This document shows, piece after piece, positions 9,558 to 17,641 of a stretch of 64,000 nt of DNA. The position numbers were made by a program, and so were the translations under genes. This DNA comes from JAWPMT01 sp965601475 (GTDB lineage: Bacteria > Bacteroidota > Bacteroidia > Cytophagales > Cyclobacteriaceae): positions 5,332,001-5,396,000 of the forward strand of contig OZ271832.1 of NCBI GenBank assembly GCA_965601475.1, in the 5' to 3' direction. How positions within the stretch are numbered: position 1 is the stretch's first letter; each line of letters starts with the position of its first letter. Under the pieces are notes generated by a model. It did no database searches. It saw nothing but the letters and a program-made list of their open reading frames with translations, and was not told the origin of the DNA.

Positions 9558-12500
9558 ATGGAACTCAAGGCACCGGAAATAAATAACATTCAAGCTGCTG
9601 CCATCAGGTTGATCCGCCTGCTGATTTGTGTCATTTTCTGGCCTCAGGTCCTTTGGGCACAGGAGGACGTGATCTACAGTTCCCTGGACACTGCACTCAC
9701 CAACCCTGAACAGGTCTATCAACTTTCCCTGGATGCCAGCCCATTCTACGACTACGGCTTGATGCTTTATCGAACTCGGGACAAGCTGGATAGCCTGCCA
9801 GCTGCGATCGGCCAGTTGGTCAATTTACAGCGGCTGCATATCAAAAATCAGAATATCAAAGTACTACCCCCGGAACTATTCGAACTGAAAGGGCTGAAGG
9901 TTTTGAGCATTGTCTACACACCGATCGAACACCTCCCAAAGGCCATTGAGAAGCTTGATCGTCTGGAGCACCTGGAGATTTCCAAAGCAGGCCTGAAGAC
10001 AATCCCAAATGAAATTGGGCAATTGGCGAGTTTGGAAGTGTTGGAAATAGTACACAATCAACTGCAGGCCGTGCCTTCCGTAATTTCGGCGCTGTCCTCA
10101 CTCAAAAGTTTGGCGCTAACTGGAAATGAAATTCAGGAGATACCTGTCGCGTTCGAATTTCCGGGTGACCTTCGCTACCTGGCACTTGGCAATAATCAAA
10201 TTGCCGCATTCGCCCCGCAAGCCTTCGCTCTGGATTCGCTGCAGTCGTTGTACCTCGGAAGGAACCGCCTTACTGACTTCCCTCCGGATCTGGTTCTACC
10301 CAATACGCTTAAAAAACTGGACCTTAGCGAAAATCAACTAAAGACTATCCCCACTGAAATATTCACCATTGATTCGTTGCAAACACTGAATCTGTCTGAT
10401 AACCAGATCCTTCAATTGCCGCGGGCTGTAGCCGTCCCGGAGTACACAGTATTAAGTTCACTGAACCTGGACAGGAACCAACTGAAGTCACTTCCAGATT
10501 GGCTTTTTGATTTCAGCAACCTTGTGGAATTGAGTGTGGATTTCAACCAAATCAACCAATGGCCGGATGGGATCACCCGCTTAGATCTACTGGAGTGGCT
10601 GGAATTCGGAGACAATCAAATCGCCGCTGTGCCTAAGGAAATGGCTGGCTTAGGCAATTTGTCTTTTCTTGATTTGGAACACAATCCGCTCTCTGAGGCA
10701 GATCGAGCCTTCCTTCGCGAGCGCTTCCCAAGTGCTACTGTGAATGTGAAAACCTTTGAAGATACTTATCGATTTTATCGATACTCCTCCCTGGAAGAAG
10801 CGCTAAAGGACCCGAGAAAGGTCTATAAGCTGGATCTGTCGAACCAGGGATTGACATCACTCCCGGATTCCATTGGGGTACTTACCAACCTGGAATCATT
10901 GTATTTGCAAGGCAATCCACTGGAGCACATACCGCAGTCCATCTGGAAGCTGAACATGTTGCAGGCGCTTGAGCTACATAGCCAGGGTACGCTGGTCATC
11001 CCGGACGAAATCGGGGAATTTACTAATCTGGAACGACTAGATCTCGCCGATAACCAGATAAAAGCATTGCCTGATGCTATTGGCAAATTGGAGAAGCTGA
11101 AATACCTGAATCTGTCGAAAAATCAGCTGAAGACCCTTCCCGAATCCCTCGGCAACCTGAGTCAGCTGAATAGATTGCATTTGGACAACAATAGCATCAA
11201 GGAATTGCCTGAATCATTGGGCAAGCTAGAGAACCTGGAATACCTGGGAGTGGAGAAAAATCGACTGAGGACGCTCCCGGAGTCAATTGGCAACCTGGGG
11301 CGGTTGGTTGAGTTGCACTTGGACAGCAATCGGATCAAGGCGTTGCCTGAATCCATTGGTGGGTTGTCCGAGGAGCTATGGGCGTTTACCCTGGCATGGA
11401 ATGAATTGGAAGTGCTTCCCGCCAGTTTCTCTGAGCTATGGCGCATGCAGATCCTGGACATACGCTACAACCAATTCAAGACCAGGCCAGATATGCTTTT
11501 GCCGATGACCTACGACCAACTCCGGGGCCTATCAGAAGAAGGCAACCCTTACAACACACCTACCAAGAGAGAACTCAGGCAGCGAAACAGGGACAGTGTG
11601 ATCTACGCACATCAATATCGGATACAGCAGTTAATCTATCAGGGTGAGCAATTCTTTGACCAGGAAGACTATCAAAATGCTATTCCACTTTTTCGCGAGG
11701 CACTGGCGCTAAGTGAGGGCATCTATGAAAAAGAGGAGGATTTCCCACTTAAAGCCATGTCTTTGCTGGCCGGAAGCCTCTATGTAGAGGGCCCAATTGC
11801 CGAATGTGAGGAGGTGTTCCTGGAGTTGGAAAAGCTGATCAGGAAGTCGAGGGGTGTGGATGAGCCGCTTTATGGGACTGTTCTCAAAAGCCTCACTAGC
11901 ATCTATGAAACAAATGGTGATTTCGTCACCGCTGCAAACTATTATCAGAAGCGGCGAGAAGTCAATGTCCTAACTGGCCAAGGTGATGGAGTATCTTATA
12001 AAACGGTTCTTAACAATACAGCATACATGTTGGATTCAGTTGGTTTGTACTCAATGTCGAACCCCAGGTATGAAGCGGCGCTGGCGCTCTGTGAAAAGGA
12101 GCATGGAAAGGAAGCGGGCGAATGCCTGACGATACTTCGAAATCTTGGAATATCCTATCTCAATCAAGAGCGATTCCAAGCGAGTGAAAGTGCCTTCCTA
12201 CAGGCGATGCGGGTGGCGAAGGATGCTTTTGGGACGGGCAGTGAGGAGTACCTTTCTACCGCATTAGCGCTTGCCAATGTGTGGAAGATCCAGGGGAGAT
12301 ATATGGAAGCTCTTGAACTTCTTGAGGGCCTAAGGACCACAAGTGGTCAGGACCCCACAAGCAGTCTCCTCCAGATCCTCAACCTACTTGCTGGCACCAA
12401 CAAGGACATGGGTTTCTTTGAAAACGCTGAGGTATTGTACTTAGAAGCAATTCGTCATGCCGAAGCACTGGATTTGGAAGCCATGAGGTTCATACTTCTG

Positions 12501-14804
12501 AACAACCTGGCAGTCTTGTACAACCTTCAAGGTAAATACGTTCGATCCGAAAACTTGCTACTGGAAGTCTATCGGCAGGAGGTGATTCCTGAGGCATCGA
12601 GACAATCGATGCTGTCGAATTTGGCCAATGCCCAGATGGCCCTTGGTAGATATGAAGCAGCTGCAGAAAATTACCTGGTTGCCCTCGCTGAATTGCAAGA
12701 CTCATTCTTTGCTTCGGGGCTGCAGATCGGCAGACTCAAGAATAACCTGGCAGGAGTCTATCAGTCCCAAGGAAGGTTTGAGGAGGCCCAGCCATGGTTC
12801 GTGGAAGCCTGCGAAGATTTGCTGGAAGCCCTGGGAGAGGGGCATCCGGAATATGCCACTGCCCTTCACAACCTAGCAGGCAACCATGAATTTCTGGGTG
12901 ATTTAGAAGGGGCACTGCCGCTTTACCAAAAGAGCCTGGAAATCCGTGAGCGCGTCCTCGGTACTGATCATCCCGAGTATGCCGCATCCCTCAACGCCAT
13001 AGCCCTGGTCTTTGACCGCTTCGGATCGTATGAGGAATCATTACCCCTCTACGAAAAGGCCCTCGCGGTTGTGGCTTCCTCATTTGGAAGGAATAACCCG
13101 AAGTACGTCCATGCCTTGTCTAACCTGGCTGCTTCTTACGAAGCCCAAGACCTGTTGGATGAAGCAGAGCCGTACTATTTGCAGGCGATTGAAGCCGCCA
13201 TCGACCAAATAGATCTGTCTTTTCCTTTGCTGACAGAGGAAGAGAAGCAGGAATTCATTAGGACACTGGACCACCAGTTTGAGCATTTCTGTTCTTTCGC
13301 TCTAAAGCGCCAAGATCAAAACCCGGCTATTGTCGGTCACCTTTTTGATCTTCGGCTGCAGACCAAAGGACTTATTTACGATGCACATGTAGACCTGAAC
13401 AGGGCAGTTTGGAGGAGCGAGGATGAGGAACTTGCTGAGCTCTATCGCCAATGGAGGGAGCAGCTGAAATCCATCGCCGATTTGTATGAGCAGGAAGCAG
13501 AACACGAGGAATTTGAGCGCAAGTTGGCTGTCCAGAAGGATGTGGCCAGGAAGCTTGAAAAGGACCTGACCAAAAGATCAGTCGTACTCGGTGAGGCTTT
13601 GGGGAAGGTGGATGTCTCATGGAAGGACATAGTTCGTCAGTTGGAACCTAATGAGGCGGCAATTGAGATTATTCGCTTTCAGCTCTTTGAGAAGGACTGG
13701 ATTGACTCGATCCTGTACATGGCACTGATCGTAAACCCCAACTACGAAACACCTTTGCTCATACCCCTGGCAGAAGGCAATAAGTTGGAAAATGAGTACC
13801 TCAGCAGATATAGTAACAGCATAGCATATAAGATTCAGGATGTAGTTTCTTATACGAAGTATTGGGAACCACTTGCTGCCGGTCTCAAGGACATTGATCG
13901 TGTTTTCCTCTCAGGCGATGGGGTATTTCACAAAATAAGCTTCGATGGACTGCTTAACCCTGAGACAGGCCGATACCTGAAGGACGAGATCGACCTGCGG
14001 CTTGTCTCAAACAGTAGGGATTTGTTCAGTGAATCTGACAATACGACTGGCCCTAGCAATGTTATTCTAGTTGGCGATCCGTCTTACAACCTGAGTGATT
14101 CTACGGGCCATTTATCGCCTTCAGCGAGCTCCGATTCAGAATTCAGGGAGCAAAGGTTTTTTGATGGAGATGAAATCGAGATGCTTCCTGGAACAGAAAG
14201 GGAGATCAAATCAATTGGCACCATCCTCGATGAAGCGGCTATTCCCTACAGGATATTCACTAGGGAAATGGCCACAGAGGATGCGGTTTCTGACTGGGTT
14301 GATCCGGGTTTGATCCACTTCGCCACACATGGCTATTTTCTGGAAGAGGATGACTTTCGTGGTGCTACAACGCGCTCTGCCTTCCATACTACGCATCGCA
14401 GGAATCCTTTACTTAAGTCTGGTTTGTTACTGGCAGGTGCCAGGGAGGCGATGGCGTCTGGAGGCGAAGGCATACTTACAGCCTACGAAGTCATGAACCT
14501 GGATCTTCGCCATACCAAACTTGTCGTGCTGTCGGCTTGCGAAACCGGACTCGGCGATATCAAAAATGGGGAAGGGGTGTATGGCTTGCAACATGCTTTC
14601 CGCGTAGCAGGAGCGAAGTCTATGGTGATGTCTCTGTGGTCAGTAGACGACCAGGTCACACAAGAACTCATGACTTCATTTTATACGTTTTGGTTGTTGA
14701 AAAATCAGGATAGGAGAACGGCATTTAGCAAGGCCAAATTGAGAATCCGCGAAAAATACCCCCATCCATACTACTGGGCACCTTTTGTGATGGTAGGAGA
14801 GTGA
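9558..14804 (+). CDS. Giant exported LRR-TPR-CHAT protein (caspase-like protease domain)
   Basis: A 1748-residue multidomain protein. ATG 9558 is chosen over GTG 9519 because it directly precedes a signal-peptide-like segment (RLIRLLICVIFWPQVLWAQ). Residues about 60-680 are roughly two dozen leucine-rich repeats of the LxxLxLxxNxLxxLPxxIxxL type, in two blocks. Each block opens with a related cap, YSSLDTALTNPEQVYQL near 9673 and YSSLEEALKDPRKVYKL near 10783. Residues about 690-1260 are kinesin-light-chain-like TPRs (for example AASLNAIALVFDRFGSYEES). A coiled coil follows, and the C-terminus is a CHAT domain with the caspase-type dyad His1591 (HFATHGYF) and Cys1661 (LSACETGLGD), then the usual AGAKSMVMSLWSVDD. 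Family knowledge: CHAT proteins are caspase/separase relatives used in conflict and cell-death systems; the LRR and TPR parts would bind ligands. A signal peptide would place it in the envelope, which is unusual. Substrate unknown. Confidence 0.9.
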   Translation: MELKAPEINNIQAAAIRLIRLLICVIFWPQVLWAQEDVIYSSLDTALTNPEQVYQLSLDASPFYDYGLMLYRTRDKLDSLPAAIGQLVNLQRLHIKNQNIKVLPPELFELKGLKVLSIVYTPIEHLPKAIEKLDRLEHLEISKAGLKTIPNEIGQLASLEVLEIVHNQLQAVPSVISALSSLKSLALTGNEIQEIPVAFEFPGDLRYLALGNNQIAAFAPQAFALDSLQSLYLGRNRLTDFPPDLVLPNTLKKLDLSENQLKTIPTEIFTIDSLQTLNLSDNQILQLPRAVAVPEYTVLSSLNLDRNQLKSLPDWLFDFSNLVELSVDFNQINQWPDGITRLDLLEWLEFGDNQIAAVPKEMAGLGNLSFLDLEHNPLSEADRAFLRERFPSATVNVKTFEDTYRFYRYSSLEEALKDPRKVYKLDLSNQGLTSLPDSIGVLTNLESLYLQGNPLEHIPQSIWKLNMLQALELHSQGTLVIPDEIGEFTNLERLDLADNQIKALPDAIGKLEKLKYLNLSKNQLKTLPESLGNLSQLNRLHLDNNSIKELPESLGKLENLEYLGVEKNRLRTLPESIGNLGRLVELHLDSNRIKALPESIGGLSEELWAFTLAWNELEVLPASFSELWRMQILDIRYNQFKTRPDMLLPMTYDQLRGLSEEGNPYNTPTKRELRQRNRDSVIYAHQYRIQQLIYQGEQFFDQEDYQNAIPLFREALALSEGIYEKEEDFPLKAMSLLAGSLYVEGPIAECEEVFLELEKLIRKSRGVDEPLYGTVLKSLTSIYETNGDFVTAANYYQKRREVNVLTGQGDGVSYKTVLNNTAYMLDSVGLYSMSNPRYEAALALCEKEHGKEAGECLTILRNLGISYLNQERFQASESAFLQAMRVAKDAFGTGSEEYLSTALALANVWKIQGRYMEALELLEGLRTTSGQDPTSSLLQILNLLAGTNKDMGFFENAEVLYLEAIRHAEALDLEAMRFILLNNLAVLYNLQGKYVRSENLLLEVYRQEVIPEASRQSMLSNLANAQMALGRYEAAAENYLVALAELQDSFFASGLQIGRLKNNLAGVYQSQGRFEEAQPWFVEACEDLLEALGEGHPEYATALHNLAGNHEFLGDLEGALPLYQKSLEIRERVLGTDHPEYAASLNAIALVFDRFGSYEESLPLYEKALAVVASSFGRNNPKYVHALSNLAASYEAQDLLDEAEPYYLQAIEAAIDQIDLSFPLLTEEEKQEFIRTLDHQFEHFCSFALKRQDQNPAIVGHLFDLRLQTKGLIYDAHVDLNRAVWRSEDEELAELYRQWREQLKSIADLYEQEAEHEEFERKLAVQKDVARKLEKDLTKRSVVLGEALGKVDVSWKDIVRQLEPNEAAIEIIRFQLFEKDWIDSILYMALIVNPNYETPLLIPLAEGNKLENEYLSRYSNSIAYKIQDVVSYTKYWEPLAAGLKDIDRVFLSGDGVFHKISFDGLLNPETGRYLKDEIDLRLVSNSRDLFSESDNTTGPSNVILVGDPSYNLSDSTGHLSPSASSDSEFREQRFFDGDEIEMLPGTEREIKSIGTILDEAAIPYRIFTREMATEDAVSDWVDPGLIHFATHGYFLEEDDFRGATTRSAFHTTHRRNPLLKSGLLLAGAREAMASGGEGILTAYEVMNLDLRHTKLVVLSACETGLGDIKNGEGVYGLQHAFRVAGAKSMVMSLWSVDDQVTQELMTSFYTFWLLKNQDRRTAFSKAKLRIREKYPHPYYWAPFVMVGE

Positions 14805-14995
14805 ATCAGCCAATGGTGGGTTCCCACAGACACATCCGAGGAATCATGGGTGTAGGTCCTTAGGTGACTCTGAAAAGCATGGAACGTTGACTTGATTTCT
14901 AAATCCGGAATGCTCCATTTCCTCAGAAAATTCCATCAGCCGTGCAACTAATGGCATTTTCCTCAGTAATTCAGTTGAGCCAACACCCTAACCAA

Positions 14996-16408
14996 ATGAT
15001 ACGTTACCCACTACTCCTGTTCTTTGCCTTTCTGCTTTCTGGCACCTCAGCCCAAGAAATCTCGAAGTACGACATCAATGTTCGCTTCTTTCCGGAGGAT
15101 GCTTCCATGTGGGGGTATCCGGTAGCCAATGACGCCTTCATGCGAGGAACAGCTGAGATTGCTTTCGAGGGTTCATTCGAGGACTCTCTGGCCTTCTATC
15201 TTCATGGCGAACTCGAGATTGACTCGATCCTGATGGAGGGAAAGTCAGTTGAGTTTATTACAGAGAAGGTCCTCTACGAAGAGGATTACAGCATGGTGGC
15301 CACCAGGTTTGCTTTTGGCACCAGGGACCTTGACAATGGGAATGAACTTGTCATTGCGTATTCAGGCTTTTTCAATCCCTCCCGCGCCAGGAGTCTGTCC
15401 GACTACATGCATATTCAAAAGGAGAAAGGTGTCTTTCTTCGAGCCACAGGGTACTCCAATTGGTTTCCATTTCCTGAGGGCATGGACATTTTTGATAAGG
15501 TCCCATTCGGGAAAGTAACTGTCACCACTCCCAGGCGATTCAAAACGGTGGTATCAGGTGTGTTGGAACAAGAAGTTTGTGATGACCAGCTTTGTGAGAC
15601 CACCTGGAATCCGGGCACCAGCTCCCTGTTTGGTGTTCAGTGCACGGCGAGACCTTACGAGGTGCAACGACAAGGGGCTGTGACGCTATATCACGTTGGC
15701 GGAGCTGAGCAGGCAGCCTCCATTTTGCGGTTTTGTGAGGAGTTGACAACGTTTTATGCTTCAAACTACCGACCAGCAGCCGACTTGGAAACGCTCCATA
15801 TCATTGAGATGCCGAAGTATGGCGATATTTCAAGTGACAATGTGGTGGGTATTTCGACGAGTGTTTATGAGAACTTCCTCGAAGATTTCTATGCCAAATC
15901 AACACTGGCGCATGAGTTGGTACATCCATATGTTTCCTTGCCACTTCCTGAAGATTCCCCACTGACGGCGTTGGTTATGGAGGGTTTTCCAAGCTTTTTC
16001 CACCTTTATGCGATGCATAGGCTTCAGCCGCGAGAGGAGTTCGATTTGGAACAAATGATGATCAGGGTAGAAAGGAGCTATATGAAGAAGAAATCCACTG
16101 GTGAAGATCGGCGCGGCAACCGCCTGCCCGAAGAAAAGGCGATCCTTGCCATCACCAAAGAAGAAATCAGTGTCTACAAGGATTTGTTTATCCTTTCGGA
16201 TCGCGTGAGGTTGTTCCTCTACGACCTTTACAAACGCATGGGCGTGGAGGCCTACGACAGTTTTCTAAAGGAATTGTTTCAACAGTCTGATCTGGAAGAA
16301 ATGAAGTTCAGAGGGTTGATTCTGCAATACCTGCCTGATGATGAAGGGCGTCTGAATCTCTGGCTGCGATCAACCGATTATCCCTCCGATTTGCGACTTG
16401 AGCAATAA
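14996..16408 (+). CDS. M1-like (gluzincin) zinc metallopeptidase, exported
   Basis: Start taken at ATG 14996, which begins a signal peptide (MIRYPLLLFFAFLLSGTSAQ); the frame is open a further 18 codons upstream. The 470-residue product has an N-terminal beta-domain like that of M1 aminopeptidases and a catalytic helix HELVH with a second glutamate exactly 18 residues on (HELVH-x18-EGFPSFF), which is the HExxH-x18-E zinc signature of family M1. The GxMEN substrate-binding motif expected about 30-35 residues before it is not present; the region instead reads GDISSDNVVGIS. Specificity is therefore probably not that of a standard aminopeptidase, and catalysis is an inference from the zinc site. 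It is the next gene after the CHAT protein on the same strand, with a 191 bp gap, so co-transcription is uncertain. Confidence 0.78.
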   Translation: MIRYPLLLFFAFLLSGTSAQEISKYDINVRFFPEDASMWGYPVANDAFMRGTAEIAFEGSFEDSLAFYLHGELEIDSILMEGKSVEFITEKVLYEEDYSMVATRFAFGTRDLDNGNELVIAYSGFFNPSRARSLSDYMHIQKEKGVFLRATGYSNWFPFPEGMDIFDKVPFGKVTVTTPRRFKTVVSGVLEQEVCDDQLCETTWNPGTSSLFGVQCTARPYEVQRQGAVTLYHVGGAEQAASILRFCEELTTFYASNYRPAADLETLHIIEMPKYGDISSDNVVGISTSVYENFLEDFYAKSTLAHELVHPYVSLPLPEDSPLTALVMEGFPSFFHLYAMHRLQPREEFDLEQMMIRVERSYMKKKSTGEDRRGNRLPEEKAILAITKEEISVYKDLFILSDRVRLFLYDLYKRMGVEAYDSFLKELFQQSDLEEMKFRGLILQYLPDDEGRLNLWLRSTDYPSDLRLEQ

Positions 16409-16478
16409 TGGGAACGGTTTCTAAACAGAAGCAAGCAGGGCCCGCTGGATTCAACAGGCCGTTCTCATACCGCGCGCC

Positions 16479-17474
16479 TTAACTGGTCAGAACGCCCGCA
16501 TTGTGGTTGCTGGACGGTTTCTTCTTTCCCGTGATGGTCTCGGTGACGTCATCCAAAATTCGGAAAGCCGTTTCAGCCATTTTGTTGCCATGGTCATCTA
16601 ACAGTGGGTTCACCTCGGTCAATTCCAGGCATACGACTTTGTCTGTTTCGAGCAGTCGATTAATGATGCGAGTGACCTCTTCAGGATCAAATCCTTTTGA
16701 GACGGGAGTGCCGGTACCATGAGATACTAAGTCGCAATCCAGGCTATCCACATCAAAAGTGATGTAGAGTGCATCACAGCCAGACAACTTCTCAATTACC
16801 TCATCCAACACATTGTCCAAACCTTTGTACCGCACTTCATGGACCATGTATTTTCTGAGACCCAGTGCCTTGCGGATTTCATCTTCGGGTGGCTCCGTAT
16901 CCCTCACACCGAAGTAGACCAGGTCCTCCGGAAGAAATTTGGGGCCGGCGACGCCAATGTTTTTCATGTGCTCCCACTCCCTTTCAGTGACATCCGATAC
17001 TTCGTTTATTTGATTCTTTTTGTTGTCTGCGCCAAGGGCCGCCGCCAGAGGCATCCCATGCACATTCCCAGATGGTGTAGTGTAGGGAGAATGCATATCG
17101 GCGTGCGCATCGATCCAAACAATTCCAAGCCGCTTATCCTCAAAATGGGCTTTGATGCCACTCATGGTTCCCAACGCGGAACTATGGTCACCTGAAAGCA
17201 CGATAGGAAAGAAATTGTCTTTGAGTGTCTGCGAAAGGGCTTTGGCGACTCGCTCACACTGAACACGAACATGTCGGATTCGCTTTGCGAAGGTGGTCTT
17301 CACCTTGTCGTAGATGGCCTCATTGGCCGTCTCCACATCAAGGAAAGGAAAGCGATTGAAATAGTCATTATCCTGGTTGATGGCAGCAATTTCGATGGCA
17401 TCAATGCCCAGATCAGATCCGCGGGTGCCTGCGCCGATATCGGATCGATTCTTTATGATTTTAATGGGGTGCAT
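16479..17474 (-). CDS. rocF: Arginase/agmatinase-family ureohydrolase, probable arginase
   Basis: Cytoplasmic ureohydrolase of 331 residues. All the binuclear manganese motifs of the fold are visible: GDHSSALG, WIDAHADMHSP, and TFDVDSLDCD followed by GTGTPV. The Asp-Ala-His-Ala-Asp and Asp-Val-Asp blocks supply the metal ligands. The first motif (GDHS, with SALG after it) and the GTGTPV stretch look more like arginase than agmatinase, hence L-arginine to ornithine plus urea; agmatinase cannot be fully excluded. The product is slightly longer than classical arginases (about 300). The start is the ATG at 17474. It is convergent with the M1-like gene and divergent from the permease. A second family member, hutG, lies 2.5 kb away, making this a small nitrogen-catabolism neighbourhood. 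Confidence 0.83.
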   Translation of the reverse strand: MHPIKIIKNRSDIGAGTRGSDLGIDAIEIAAINQDNDYFNRFPFLDVETANEAIYDKVKTTFAKRIRHVRVQCERVAKALSQTLKDNFFPIVLSGDHSSALGTMSGIKAHFEDKRLGIVWIDAHADMHSPYTTPSGNVHGMPLAAALGADNKKNQINEVSDVTEREWEHMKNIGVAGPKFLPEDLVYFGVRDTEPPEDEIRKALGLRKYMVHEVRYKGLDNVLDEVIEKLSGCDALYITFDVDSLDCDLVSHGTGTPVSKGFDPEEVTRIINRLLETDKVVCLELTEVNPLLDDHGNKMAETAFRILDDVTETITGKKKPSSNHNAGVLTS

Positions 17475-17641
17475 AAAGTATCAATTTTCGGTTCTGCGAA
17501 ACTAAGGATTTTTCTAGTCCAAATACCTTTCGATGTTGGCGTGAAATGACTGGGAAAAGCACTGGAGCTATCACAAAGTGCTGCAATCGTGCAACCTTCT
17601 CAGACATTGCTTGTCCACTTAGGCATAAATATCCTTGGCTT

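Noticed and set aside
9800..11500. Roughly 69-base periodicity that might be taken for DNA repeats or CRISPR
   Set aside because: It is the coding trace of 23-residue leucine-rich repeats; the DNA units differ and there are no uniform spacers.
9558..14804. Link of the TPR-CHAT protein to a type III-E CRISPR (gRAMP/TPR-CHAT) system
   Set aside because: No CRISPR array and no Cas7-fusion gene in the window; the protein has LRRs and a signal peptide, unlike that partner.
14805..14995. GTGGGTTCCCAC palindrome near 14813 as a terminator for the CHAT gene
   Set aside because: The loop would be only two bases and there is no T-run; not a workable hairpin terminator.
16479..17474. Arginase-family gene as a second hutG
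   Set aside because: Its GDHSSALG and DAHADMH motifs and GTGTPV stretch fit arginase better than the HFDLRP form of the true hutG at 20015-21007.
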